A stretch of 64,000 nucleotides of DNA, taken from NCBI RefSeq assembly GCF_042186555.1, contig NC_133324.1:1434081-1498080 (forward strand), read 5' to 3'. The translations under genes and the position numbers were made by a program. Source of the stretch: Aquarana catesbeiana. Its lineage: Eukaryota > Chordata > Amphibia > Anura > Ranidae. The notes under the pieces were generated by a model that was not told the origin of the DNA, made no database searches, and saw nothing but the letters and a program-made list of their open reading frames with translations. Each line of letters begins with the position of its first letter. Within the stretch, counting starts at the first letter, position 1. Below, piece by piece: positions 51,701 through 64,000 of the stretch.

Positions 51701-54700
51701 TCAGTGTGTGTCAGTCAGGTAGGTAGGTCAGTGTATGTGTGTCAGGTAGGTCAGTGTATGTCAGGTAGGTAGGTCAGTGTATGTCAGTCAGGTAGGTAGG
51801 TCAGTGTATGTGTGTCAGTCAGGTAGGTAGGTCAGTGTATGTCAGTCAGGTAGGTAGGTCAGTGTATGTATGTCAGGTAGGTAGGTCAGTGTATGTCAGT
51901 CAGGTAGGTAGGTCAGTGTATGTATGTCAGGTAGGTAGGTCAGTGTATGTCAGTCAGGTAGGTAGGTCAGTGTATGTATGTCAGGTAGGTAGGTCAGTGT
52001 ATGTATGTCAGGTAGGTAGGTCAGTGTATGTATGTCAGGTAGGTAGGTCAGTGTATGTATGTCAGGTAGGTAGGTCAGTGTATGTCAGTCAGGTAGGTAG
52101 GTCAGTGTATGTCAGGTAGGTAGGTCAGTGTATGTCAGGTAGGTAGGTCAGTGTATGTATGTCAGGTAGGTAGGTTAGTGTATGTATGTCAGGTAGGTAG
52201 GTCAGTGTGTGCCAGTCAGGTAGGTAGGTCAGTGTATGTATGTCAGGTAGGTAGGTCAGTGTATGTCAGTCAGGTAGGTAGGTCAGTGTATGTATGTCAG
52301 GTAGGTAGGTCAGTGTATGTCAGTCAGGTAGGTAGGTCAGTGTATGTATGTCAGGTAGGTAGGTTAGTGTATGTATGTCAGGTAGGTAGGTCAGTGTATG
52401 TCAGTCAGGTAGGTAGGTCAGTGTATGTTAGGTAGGTAGGTCAGTGTGTGCCAGTCAGGTAGGTAGGTCAGTGTATGTCAGTCAGGTAGGTAGGTCAGTG
52501 TATGTCAGTCAGGTAGGTAGGTCAGTGTATGTATGTCAGGTAGGTAGGTCAGTGTATGTCAGGTAGGTAGGTCAGTGTATGTATGTCAGGTAGGTAGGTC
52601 AGTGTGTGTCAGTCAGGTAGGTAGGTCAGTGTATGTCAGGTAGGTAGGTCAGTGTATGTGTGTCAGTCAGGTAGGTAGGTCAGTGTATGTCAGTCAGGTA
52701 GGTAGGTCAGTGTATGTCAGGTAGGTAGGTCAGTGTATGTATGTCAGGTAGGTAGGTCAGTGTGTGTCAGTCAGGTAGGTAGGTCAGTGTGTGTCAGGTA
52801 GGTAGGTCAGTGTATGTGTGTCAGTCAGGTAGGTAGGTCAGTGTGTGTCAGTCAGGTAGGTAGGTCAGTGTATGTATGTCAGGTAGGTAGGTCAGTGTAT
52901 GTCAGGTAGGTAGGTCAGTGTATGTGTGTCAGTCAGGTAGGTAGGTCAGTGTGTGTCAATCAGGTAGGTAGGTCAGTGTGTGTCAGTCAGGTAGGTAGGT
53001 CAGTGTGTGTCAGTCAGGTAGGTAGGTCAGTGTATGTATGTCAGGTAGGTCAGTGTATGTCAGGTAGGTAGGTAGGTCAGTGTATGTCAGTCAGGTAGGT
53101 AGGTCAGTGTGTGTCAGTCAGGTAGGTAGGTCAGTGTATGTATGTCAGGTAGGTAGGTCAGTGTATGTCAGGTAGGTAGGTCAGTGTATGTCAGTCAGGT
53201 AGGAAGGTCAGTGTGTGTCAGTCAGGTAGGTAGGTCAGTGTATGTATGTCAGGTAGGTAGGTCAGTGTATGCATGTCAGGTAGGTAGGTCAGTGTGTGTC
53301 AGTCAGGTAGGTAGGTCAGTGTGTGTCAGGTAGGTAGGTCAGTGTATGTATGTCAGGTAGGTAGGTCAGTGTATGTCAGGTAGGTAGGTCAGTGTATGTG
53401 TGTCAGTCAGGTAGGTAGGTCAGTGTGTGTCAGTCAGGTAGGTAGGTCAGTGTGTGTCAGTCAGGTAGGTAGGTCAGTGTGTGTCAGTCAGGTAGGTAGG
53501 TCAGTGTATGTATGTCAGGTAGGTCAGTGTATGTCAGGTAGGTAGGTAGGTCAGTGTATGTCAGGTAGGTAGGTCAGTGTGTGTCAGTCAGGTAGGTAGG
53601 TCAGTGTATGTCAGGTAGGTAGGTCAGTGTATGTCAGGTAGGTAGGTAGGTCAGTGTATGTCAGGTAGGTAGGTCAGTGTATGTCAGTCAGGTAGGTAGG
53701 TCAGTGTATGTCAGTCAGGTAGGAAGGTCAGTGTATGTATGTCAGGTAGGTAGGTCAGTGTATGTATGTCAGGTAGGTAGGTCAGTGTATGTATGTCAGG
53801 TAGGTAGGTCAGTGTATGTCAGTCAGGTAGGTAGGTCAGTGTATGTCAGGTAGGAAGGTCAGTGTGTGTCAGTCAGGTAGGTAGGTCAGTGTGTGTCAGT
53901 CAGGTAGGTAGGTCAGTGTATGTCAGTCAGGTAGGTAGGTCAGTGTATGTGTGTCAGGTAGGTAGGTCAGTGTATGTCAGGTAGGTAGGTCAGTGTATGT
54001 ATGTCAGGTAGGTAGGTCAGTGTATGTCAGGTAGGTAGGTCAGTGTATGTATGTCAGGTAGGTAGGTCAGTGTATGTATGTCAGGTAGGTAGGTCAGTGT
54101 ATGTATGTCAGGTAGGTAGGTCAGTGTATGTATGTCAGGTAGGTAGGTCAGTGTGTGTCAGTCAGGTAGGTAGGTCAGTGTGTGTCAGTCAGGTAGGTAG
54201 GTCAGTGTATGTATGTCAGGTAGGTAGGTCAGTGTATGTCAGGTAGGTAGGTAGGTCAGTGTGTGGCAGGTAGGTAGGTCAGTGTATGTCTGTCAGGTAG
54301 GTAGGTCAGTGTATGTCAGTCAGGTAGGTAGGTCAGTGTATGTATGTCAGGTAGGTAGGTCAGTGTATGTCAGTCAGGTAGGTAGGTCAGTGTATGTATG
54401 TCAGGTAGGTAGGTCAGTGTATGTCAGGTAGGTAGGTAGGTCAGTGTATGTCAGGTAGGTAGGTCAGTGTATGTATGTCAGGTAGGTAGGTCAGTGTGTG
54501 TCAGTCAGGTAGGTAGGTCAGTGTATGTCAGTCAGGTAGGTAGGTCAGTGTATGTCTGTCAGGTAGGTAGGTCAGTGTATGTCAGTCAGGTAGGTAGGTC
54601 AGTGTATGTATGTCAGGTAGGTAGGTCAGTGTATGTCAGTCAGGTAGGTAGGTCAGTGTATGTCAGGTAGGTAGGTCAGTGTATGTATGTCAGGTAGGTA

Positions 54701-57700
54701 GGTCAGTGTGTGTCAGGTAGGTAGGTCAGTGTATGTGTGTCAGGTAGGTAGGTCAGTGTATGTATGTCAGGTAGGTAGGTCAGTGTATGTCAGGTAGGTA
54801 GGTCAGTGTATGTCAGTCAGGTAGTTAGGTCAGTGTATGTATGTCAGGTAGGTAGGTCAGTGTGTGGCAGGTAGGTAGGTCAGTGTATGTCTGTCAGGTA
54901 GGTAGGTCAGTGTGTGTATGTCAGGTAGGTAGGTCAGTGTGTGTCAGTCAGGTAGGTAGGTCAGTGTATGTGTGTCAGGTAGGTCAGTGTATGTCAGGTA
55001 GGTAGGTCAGTGTATGTCAGTCAGGTAGGTAGGTCAGTGTATGTCAGTCAGGTAGGTAGGTCAGTGTATGTATGTCAGGTAGGTAGGTCAGTGTATGTCA
55101 GTCAGGTAGGTAGGTCAGTGTATGTATGTCAGGTAGGTAGGTCAGTGTATGTCAGTCAGGTAGGTAGGTCAGTGTATGTCAGTCAGGTAGGTAGGTCAGT
55201 GTGTGTCAGTCAGGTAGGTAGGTCAGTGTATGTCAGGTAGGTAGGTCAGTGTATGTCAGGTAGGTAGGTCAGTGTATGTATGTCAGGTAGGTAGGTCAGT
55301 GTGTGTCAGTCAGGTAGGTAGGTCAGTGTATGTGTGTCAGGTAGGTAGGTCAGTGTATGTATGTCAGGTAGGTAGGTCAGTGTATGTCAGTGTGTGTCAG
55401 TCAGGTAGGTAGGTCAGTGTATGTATGTCAGGTAGGTAGGTCAGTGTATGTCAGGTAGGTAGGTCAGTGTGTGTCAGTCAGGTAGGTAGGTCAGTGTGTG
55501 TCAGTCAGGTAGGTAGGTCAGTGTGTGTCAGTCAGGTAGGTAGGTCAGTGTGTGTCAGTCAGGTAGGTAGGTCAGTGTATGTATGTCAGGTAGGTAGGTC
55601 AGTGTGTGTCAGTCAGGTAGGTAGGTCAGTGTATGTATGTCAGGTAGGTAGGTCAGTGTATGTATGTCAGGTAGGTAGGTCAGTGTATGTCAGTCAGGTA
55701 GGTAGGTCAGTGTATGTCAGGTAGGTAGGTCAGTGTATGTATGTCAGGTAGGTAGGTCAGTGTGTGTCAGTCAGGTAGGTAGGTCAGTGTATGTGTGTCA
55801 GGTAGGTAGGTCAGTGTATGTATGTCAGGTAGGTAGGTCAGTGTATGTCAGTGTGTGTCAGTCAGGTAGGTAGGTCAGTGTATGTATGTCAGGTAGGTAG
55901 GTCAGTGTATGTATGTCAGGTAGGTAGGTCAGTGTATGTATGTCAGGTAGGTAGGTCAGTGTATGTATGTCAGGTAGGTAGGTCAGTGTATGTCAGGTAG
56001 GTAGGTCAGTGTATGTCAGGTAGGTAGGTCAGTGTGTGTCAGTCAGGTAGGTAGGTCAGTGTGTGTCAGTCAGGTAGGTAGGTCAGTGTGTGTCAGTCAG
56101 GTAGGTAGGTCAGTGTGTGTCAGTCAGGTAGGTAGGTCAGTGTATGTATGTCAGGTAGGTAGGTCAGTGTATGTCAGTCAGGTAGGTAGGTCAGTGTATG
56201 TATGTCAGGTAGGTAGGTCAGTGTATGTATGTCAGGTAGGTAGGTCAGTGTATGTATGTCAGGTAGGTAGGTCAGTGTATGTCAGTCAGGTAGGTAGGTC
56301 AGTGTATGTCAGGTAGGTAGGTCAGTGTATGTATGTCAGGTAGGTAGGTCAGTGTGTGTCAGTCAGGTAGGTAGGTCAGTGTATGTGTGTCAGGTAGGTA
56401 GGTCAGTGTATGTCAGTGTGTGTCAGTCAGGTAGGTAGGTCAGTGTATGTATGTCAGGTAGGTAGGTCAGTGTATGTATGTCAGGTAGGTAGGTCAGTGT
56501 GTGTCAGTCAGGTAGGTAGGTCAGTGTGTGTCAGTCAGGTAGGTAGGTCAGTGTGTGTCAGTCAGGTAGGTAGGTCAGTGTGTGTCAGTCAGGTAGGTAG
56601 GTCAGTGTATGTATGTCAGGTAGGTAGGTCAGTGTGTTTCAGTCAGGTAGGTAGGTCAGTGTATGTATGTCAGGTAGGTAGGTCAGTGTATGTATGTCAG
56701 GTAGGTAGGTCAGTGTATGTCAGTCAGGTAGGTAGGTCAGTGTATGTCAGGTAGGTAGGTCAGTGTATGTATGTCAGGTAGGTAGGTCAGTGTGTGTCAG
56801 GTAGGTAGGTCAGTGTATGTGTGTCAGGTAGGTAGGTCAGTGTATGTATGTCAGGTAGGTAGGTCAGTGTATGTCAGTCAGGTAGGTAGGTCAGTGTATG
56901 TCAGTCAGGTAGGTAGGTCAGTGTATGTATGTCAGGTAGGTAGGTCAGTGTATGTATGTCAGGTAGGTAGGTCAGTGTGTGTCAGTCAGGTAGGTAGGTC
57001 AGTGTGTGTCAGTCAGGTAGGTAGGTCAGTGTATGTCAGGTAGGTAGGTCAGTGTATGTCAGGTAGGTAGGTCAGTGTATGTCAGGTAGGTAGGTCAGTG
57101 TATGTATGTCAGGTAGGTAGGTTAGTGTATGTATGTCAGGTAGGTAGGTCAGTGTGTGCCAGTCAGGTAGGTAGGTCAGTGTATGTATGTCAGGTAGGTA
57201 GGTCAGTGTATGTCAGTCAGGTAGGTAGGTCAGTGTATGTATGTCAGGTAGGTAGGTCAGTGTATGTCAGTCAGGTAGGTAGGTCAGTGTATGTCAGTCA
57301 GGTAGGTAGGTCAGTGTATGTCAGGTAGGTAGGTCAGTGTATGTGTGTCAGTCAGGTAGGTAGGTCAGTGTATGTATGTCAGGTAGGTAGGTCAGTGTAT
57401 GTCAGTCAGGTAGGTAGGTCAGTGTATGTCAGTCAGGTAGGTAGGTCAGTGTGTGTCAGGTAGGTAGGTAGGTCAGTGTATGTATGTCAGGTAGGTAGGT
57501 CAGTGTATGTCAGTCAGGTAGGTAGGTCAGTGTATGTCAGGTAGGTAGGTCAGTGTATGTATGTCAGGTAGGTAGGTCAGTGTATGTCAGTCAGGTAGGT
57601 AGGTCAGTGTATGTATGTCAGGTAGGTAGGTCAGTGTATGTCAGTCAGGTAGGTAGGTCAGTGTATGTATGTCAGGTAGGTAGGTCAGTGTATGTATGTC

Positions 57701-60700
57701 AGGTAGGTAGGTCAGTGTATGTTAGGTAGGTAGGTCAGTGTGTGTCAGTCAGGTAGGTAGGTCAGTGTGTGTCAGTCAGGTAGGTAGGTCAGTGTGTGTC
57801 AGTCAGGTAGGTAGGTCAGTGTATGTATGTCAGGTAGGTAGGTCAGTGTATGTCAGGTAGGTAGGTCAGTGTATGTCAGGTAGGTAGGTCAGTGTATGTA
57901 TGTCAGGTAGGTAGGTCAGTGTATGTCAGTCAGGTAGGTAGGTCAGTGTATGTCAGGTAGGTAGGTCAGTGTATGTCTGTCAGGTAGGTAGGTCAGTGTA
58001 TGTATGTCAGGTAGGTAGGTCAGTGTATGTCAGTCAGGTAGGTAGGTCAGTGTATGTCAGTCAGGTAGGTAGGTCAGTGTATGTCAGGTAGGTAGGTCAG
58101 TGTATGTATGTCAGGTAGGTAGGTCAGTGTATGTCAGTCAGGTAGGTAGGTCAGTGTATGTCAGGTAGGTAGGTCAGTGTATGTATGTCAGGTAGGTAGG
58201 TCAGTGTATGTCAGTTAGGTAGGTCAGTGTATGTATGTCAGGTAGGTAGGTCAGTGTATGTATGTCAGGTAGGTAGGTCAGTGTATGTATGTCAGGTAGG
58301 TAGGTCAGTGTATGTATGTCAGGTAGGTAGGTCAGTGTGTGTCAGTCAGGTAGGTAGGTCAGTGTATGTGTGTTAGGTAGGTAGGTCAGTGTATGTATGT
58401 CAGGTAGGTAGGTCAGTGTATGTCAGTTAGGTAGGTCAGTGTATGTATGTCAGGTAGGTAGGTCAGTGTATGTATGTCAGGTAGGTAGGTCAGTGTATGT
58501 ATGTCAGGTAGGTAGGTCAGTGTATGTATGTCAGGTAGGTAGGTCAGTGTATGTCAGTCAGGTAGGTAGGTCAGTGTATGTATGTCAGGTAGGTAGGTCA
58601 GTGTATGTATGTCAGGTAGGTAGGTCAGTGTATGTATGTCAGGTAGGTAGGTCAGTGTATGTATGTCAGGTAGGTAGGTCAGTGTATGTCAGTCAGGTAG
58701 GTAGGTCAGTGTATGTATGTCAGGTAGGTAGGTCAGTGTATGTCAGTCAGGTAGGTAGGTCAGTGTATGTCAGGTAGGTAGGTCAGTGTATGTATGTCAG
58801 GTAGGTAGGTCAGTGTATGTCAGGTAGGTAGGTCAGTGTATGTATGTCAGGTAGGTAGGTCAGTGTGTGTCAGTCAGGTAGGTAGGTCAGTGTATGTCAG
58901 TCAGGTAGGTAGGTCAGTGTATGTCAGTCAGGTAGGCAGGTCAGTGTATGTCTGTCAGGTAGGTAGGTCAGTGTATGTCAGTCAGGTAGGTAGGTCAGTG
59001 TATGTATGTCAGGTAGGTAGGTCAGTGTATGTCAGTCAGGTAGGTAGGTCAGTGTATGTCAGGTAGGTAGGTCAGTGTATGTATGTCAGGTAGGTAGGTC
59101 AGTGTGTGTCAGTCAGGTAGGTAGGTCAGTGTATGTGTGTCAGGTAGGTAGGTCAGTGTATGTATGTCAGGTAGGTAGGTCAGTGTATGTCAGGTAGGTA
59201 GGTCAGTGTATGTCAGTCAGGTAGTTAGGTCAGTGTATGTATGTCAGGTAGGTAGGTCAGTGTGTGTCAGTCAGGTAGGTAGGTCAGTGTGTGTCAGTCA
59301 GGTAGGTAGGTCAGTGTATGTGTGTCAGGTAGGTCAGTGTATGTCAGGTAGGTAGGTCAGTGTATGTCAGTCAGGTAGTTAGGTCAGTGTATGTATGTCA
59401 GGTAGGTAGGTCAGTGTGTGTCAGTCAGGTAGGTAGGTCAGTGTATGTATGTCAGGTAGGTAGGTCAGTGTATGTCAGTCAGGTAGGTAGGTCAGTGTAT
59501 GTATGTCAGGTAGGTAGGTCAGTGTATGTCAGTCAGGTAGGTAGGTCAGTGTATGTCAGTCAGGTAGGTAGGTCAGTGTATGTATGTCAGGTAGGTAGGT
59601 CAGTGTATGTCAGTCAGGTAGGTAGGTCAGTGTATGTATGTCAGGTAGGTAGGTCAGTGTATGTCAGTCAGGTAGGTAGGTCAGTGTATGTCAGTCAGGT
59701 AGGTAGGTCAGTGTATGTCAGGTAGGTAGGTCAGTGTATGTATGTCAGGTAGGTAGGTCAGTGTGTGTCAGTCAGGTAGGTAGGTCAGTGTATGTGTGTC
59801 AGGTAGGTAGGTCAGTGTATGTATGTCAGGTAGGTAGGTCAGTGTATGTCAGTGTGTGTCAGTCAGGTAGGTAGGTCAGTGTATGTATGTCAGGTAGGTA
59901 GGTCAGTGTATGTCAGGTAGGTAGGTCAGTGTGTGTCAGTCAGGTAGGTAGGTCAGTGTGTGTCAGTCAGGTAGGTAGGTCAGTGTGTGTCAGTCAGGTA
60001 GGTAGGTCAGTGTGTGTCAGTCAGGTAGGTAGGTCAGTGTATGTATGTCAGGTAGGTAGGTCAGTGTGTGTCAGTCAGGTAGGTAGGTCAGTGTATGTAT
60101 GTCAGGTAGGTAGGTCAGTGTATGTATGTCAGGTAGGTAGGTCAGTGTATGTATGTCAGGTAGGTAGGTCAGTGTATGTATGTCAGGTAGGTAGGTCAGT
60201 GTATGTCAGGTAGGTAGGTCAGTGTGTGTCAGTCAGGTAGGTAGGTCAGTGTGTGTCAGTCAGGTAGGTAGGTCAGTGTGTGTCAGTCAGGTAGGTAGGT
60301 CAGTGTGTGTCAGTCAGGTAGGTAGGTCAGTGTATGTATGTCAGGTAGGTAGGTCAGTGTGTGTCAGTCAGGTAGGTAGGTCAGTGTATGTATGTCAGGT
60401 AGGTAGGTCAGTGTATGTATGTCAGGTAGGTAGGTCAGTGTATGTCAGTCAGGTAGGTAGGTCAGTGTATGTCAGGTAGGTAGGTCAGTGTATGTATGTC
60501 AGGTAGGTAGGTCAGTGTATGTATGTCAGGTAGTTAGGTCAGTGTATGTCAGTCAGGTAGGTAGGTCAGTGTATGTATGTCAGGTAGGTAGGTCAGTGTA
60601 TGTATGTCAGGTAGTTAGGTCAGTGTATGTCAGTCAGGTAGGTAGGTCAGTGTATGTATGTCAGGTAGGTAGGTCAGTGTATGTCAGTCAGGTAGGTAGG

Positions 60701-63700
60701 TCAGTGTATGTCAGGTAGGTAGGTCAGTGTATGTATGTCAGGTAGGTAGGTCAGTGTGTGTCAGTCAGGTAGGTAGGTCAGTGTATGTGTGTCAGGTAGG
60801 TAGGTCAGTGTATGTCAGTGTGTGTCAGTCAGGTAGGTAGGTCAGTGTATGTATGTCAGGTAGGTAGGTCAGTGTATGTCAGGTAGGTAGGTCAGTGTAT
60901 GTCAGTCAGGTAGGTAGGTCAGTGTATGTATGTCAGGTAGGTAGGTCAGTGTATGTATGTCAGGTAGGTAGGTCAGTGTATGTCAGGTAGGTAGGTCAGT
61001 GTGTGTCAGTCAGGTAGGTAGGTCAGTGTGTGTCAGTCAGGTAGGTAGGTCAGTGTATGTCAGGTAGGTAGGTCAGTGTGTGTCAGTCAGGTAGGTAGGT
61101 CAGTGTGTGTCAGTCAGGTAGGTAGGTCAGTGTATGTCAGGTAGGTAGGTCAGTGTATGTCAGTCAGGTAGGTAGGTCAGTGTATGTATGTCAGGTAGGT
61201 AGGTCAGTGTATGTATGTCAGGTAGGTAGGTCAGTGTATGTCAGGTAGGTAGGTCAGTGTGTGTCAGTCAGGTAGGTAGGTCAGTGTGTGTCAGTCAGGT
61301 AGGTAGGTCAGTGTGTGTCAGTCAGGTAGGTAGGTCAGTGTGTGTCAGTCAGGTAGGTAGGTCAGTGTATGTATGTCAGGTAGGTAGGTCAGTGTGTGTC
61401 AGTCAGGTAGGTAGGTCAGTGTATGTATGTCAGGTAGGTAGGTCAGTGTATGTCAGTCAGGTAGGTAGGTCAGTGTATGTCAGGTAGGTAGGTCAGTGTA
61501 TGTATGTCAGGTAGGTAGGTCAGTGTGTGTCAGGTAGGTAGGTAGGTCAGTGTATGTGTGTCAGGTAGGTAGGTCAGTGTATGTATGTCAGGTAGGTAGG
61601 TCAGTGTATGTCAGTCAGGTAGGTAGGTCAGTGTATGTCAGTCAGGTAGGTAGGTCAGTGTATGTCAGTCAGGTAGGTAGGTCAGTGTATGTATGTCAGG
61701 TAGGTAGGTCAGTGTATGTATGTCAGGTAGGTAGGTCAGTGTGTGTCAGTCAGGTAGGTAGGTCAGTGTGTGTCAGTCAGGTAGGTAGGTCAGTGTATGT
61801 CAGGTAGGTAGGTCAGTGTATGTATGTCAGGTAGGTAGGTCAGTGTATGTCAGGTAGGTAGGTCAGTGTATGTCAGGTAGGTAGGTCAGTGTATGTGTGT
61901 CAGTCAGGTAGGTAGGTCAGTGTATGTCAGTCAGGTAGGTAGGTCAGTGTATGTCTGTCAGGTAGGTAGGTCAGTGTGTGTCAGGTAGGTAGGTAGGTCA
62001 GTGTATGTATGTTAGGTAGGTAGGTCAGTGTATGTCAGTCAGGTAGGTAGGTCAGTGTATGTCAGTCAGGTAGGTAGGTCAGTGTATGTATGTCAGGTAG
62101 GTATGTCAGTGTGTGTCAGTCAGGTAGGTAGGTCAGTGTATGTATGTCAGGTAGGTAGGTCAGTGTATGTCAGTCAGGTAGGTAGGTCAGTGTATGTATG
62201 TCAGGTAGGTAGGTCAGTGTATGTATGTCAGGTAGGTAGGTCAGTGTATGTTAGGTAGGTAGGTCAGTGTGTGTCAGTCAGGTAGGTAGGTCAGTGTGTG
62301 TCAGTCAGGTAGGTAGGTCAGTGTATGTATGTCAGGTAGGTAGGTCAGTGTATGTCAGGTAGGTAGGTCAGTGTATGTCAGGTAGGTAGGTCAGTGTATG
62401 TCAGTCAGGTAGGTAGGTCAGTGTATGTCAGGTAGGTAGGTCAGTGTATGTATGTCAGGTAGGTAGGTCAGTGTATGTCAGTCAGGTAGGTAGGTCAGTG
62501 TATGTCAGGTAGGTAGGTCAGTGTATGTCTGTCAGGTAGGTAGGTCAGTGTATGTATGTCAGGTAGGTAGGTCAGTGTGTGTCAGTCAGGTAGGTAGGTC
62601 AGTGTATGTCAGTCAGGTAGGTAGGTCAGTGTATGTATGTCAGGTAGGTAGGTCAGTGTATGTCAGTCAGGTAGGTAGGTCAGTGTATGTCAGTCAGGTA
62701 GGTAGGTCAGTGTATGTATGTCAGGTAGGTAGGTCAGTGTATGTATGTCAGGTAGGTAGGTCAGTGTATGTCAGGTAGGTAGGTCAGTGTATGTCAGTCA
62801 GGTAGGTAGGTCAGTGTATGTCAGTCAGGTAGGTAGGTCAGTGTATGTCAGGTAGGTAGGTCAGTGTATGTATGTCAGGTAGGTAGGTCAGTGTATGTCA
62901 GTCAGGTAGGTAGGTCAGTGTATGTCAGGTAGGTAGGTCAGTGTATGTATGTCAGGTAGGTAGGTCAGTGTGTGTCAGTCAGGTAGGTAGGTCAGTGTAT
63001 GTGTGTTAGGTAGGTAGGTCAGTGTATGTATGTCAGGTAGGTAGGTCAGTGTATGTCAGGTAGGTAGGTCAGTGTATGTATGTCAGGTAGGTAGGTCAGT
63101 GTATGTATGTCAGGTAGGTAGGTCAGTGTATGTATGTCAGGTAGGTAGGTCAGTGTGTGTCAGTCAGGTAGGTAGGTCAGTGTGTGTCAGTCAGGTAGGT
63201 AGGTCAGTGTATGTCTGTCAGGTAGGTAGGTCAGTGTATGTATGTCAGGTAGGTAGGTCAGTGTATGTCAGTCAGGTAGGTAGGTCAGTGTATGTATGTC
63301 AGGTAGGTAGGTCAGTGTATGTCAGGTAGGTAGGTAGGTCAGTGTATGTCAGGTAGGTAGGTCAGTGTATGTATGTCAGGTAGGTAGGTCAGTGTGTGTC
63401 AGTCAGGTAGGTAGGTCAGTGTATGTATGTCAGGTAGGTAGGTCAGTGTGTGTCAGTCAGGTAGGTAGGTCAGTGTATGTGTGTCAGGTAGGTAGGTCAG
63501 TGTATGTATGTCAGGTAGGTAGGTCAGTGTATGTCAGGTAGGTAGGTCAGTGTATGTCAGTCAGGTAGTTAGGTCAGTGTATGTATGTCAGGTAGGTAGG
63601 TCAGTGTGTGTCAGTCAGGTAGGTAGGTCAGTGTGTGTCAGTCAGGTAGGTAGGTCAGTGTATGTGTGTCAGGTAGGTCAGTGTATGTCAGTCAGGTAGG

Positions 63701-64000
63701 TAGGTCAGTGTATGTCAGTCAGGTAGGTAGGTCAGTGTATGTATGTCAGGTAGGTAGGTCAGTGTATGTCAGTCAGGTAGGTAGGTCAGTGTATGTATGT
63801 CAGGTAGGTAGGTCAGTGTATGTCAGTCAGGTAGGTAGGTCAGTGTATGTCAGTCAGGTAGGTAGGTCAGTGTATGTCAGGTAGGTAGGTCAGTGTATGT
63901 ATGTCAGGTAGGTAGGTCAGTGTGTGTCAGTCAGGTAGGTAGGTCAGTGTATGTGTGTCAGGTAGGTAGGTCAGTGTATGTATGTCAGGTAGGTAGGTCA
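42704..64000 (+). repeat. Large tandem array, CAGGTAGGTAGGTCAGTGTATGT (over 21 kb, runs off the window)
   Basis: Several hundred, probably around 800, units of 19, 23, 27 or rarely 31 bp that differ by insertion or loss of 4-bp blocks (GGTA, GTAT, GTCA). The constant core is CAGGTAGGTAGGTCAGTG; the linker is TATGT, TATGTATGT, TATGTCAGT or TGTGTCAGT. The first about 400 bp hold shorter and more irregular units, and the array becomes regular from about 43250. All units read in the same direction. Higher-order structure exists: the rare string TGTGTGCCAG recurs at 49751 and 52206 and at 49990 and 52445, both 2455 bp apart. Peptides such as SQVGRSVYVCQVGRSVYV come from the 27-bp units and are not genes. 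Confidence 0.97.

Noticed and set aside
43900..63900. Dozens of plus-strand frames with SQVGRSVYV repeats, as a giant repetitive gene
   Set aside because: They are the translation of 27-bp units and break whenever a 23-bp unit shifts the frame; no exon structure or domain.
42704..64000. CRISPR-like or telomere-like array
   Set aside because: Units are directly abutting with no unique spacers, and the motif is not a TTAGGG-type telomere repeat; the sequence context is eukaryotic.

Overview
This window looks like vertebrate, almost certainly anuran (frog, ranid-like), heterochromatic or repeat-rich intergenic DNA. The basis is the mix of element families rather than any host gene: a Gmr1-like Ty3/gypsy element, a Tx1-like L1-clade LINE, a chromodomain (sushi-type) gypsy element, a DIRS-like tyrosine-recombinase retroelement, a Penelope-like element, a Tc1-like transposon, and dispersed repeats that I remember as common in ranid sequence. 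I found no convincing host protein gene, rRNA, tRNA or CRISPR. Almost all open frames come either from decayed transposons or from tandem repeats whose units happen to lack stop codons.

Layout. 1-1436: minisatellite A (about 28 bp unit). 1503-2396: dispersed repeat and unrecognised sequence. 2397-7647: a minus-strand Gmr1-like Ty3/gypsy element (gag, protease, integrase, then RT and RNase H), with an 882-bp dispersed repeat nested in its right LTR. 7858-15700: minisatellite A again, organised with a terminal-inverted-repeat MITE into composite units and two near-identical 1314-bp higher-order repeats. 16096-16452: a 15-bp minisatellite. 17126-21756: a Tc1-like transposon whose right end is interrupted by a Penelope-like element (15-bp target duplication), which itself contains a solo LTR. 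21757 to about 26640: a minus-strand DIRS-like element. 26716-26781: end of a second Tc1-like element. 28060-30640: a 23-bp and then a 30-bp minisatellite. 30650-42217: a minus-strand Tx1-like LINE split by a sushi-type gypsy element (32818-41571, 5-bp target duplication GTCAC). That gypsy element carries a plus-strand LTR element (34049-37353) in its body and a large inverted-repeat element (39482-41255) in its right LTR. 42704-64000: one tandem array over 21 kb long, built on CAGGTAGGTAGGTCAGTG, running off the window edge.

How the parts fit. The LTRs at 6357-7647, 18867-19748, 34049-34836 and 36560-37353 share recognisable blocks, and two of them share a primer-binding-site region. They therefore look like one extended family: a broken autonomous Gmr1-like copy, a solo LTR, and a short non-autonomous copy with a 488-codon frame I do not recognise. 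The most unusual structures are the MITE-bounded minisatellite units, the non-autonomous LTR element with its repeat-rich protein, the integrase-before-RT gypsy element with a SCAN-like capsid, and the 21-kb array that presents a 5' splice-site-like motif in every unit. Family names come from reading motifs by eye and from memory; no database search was run.
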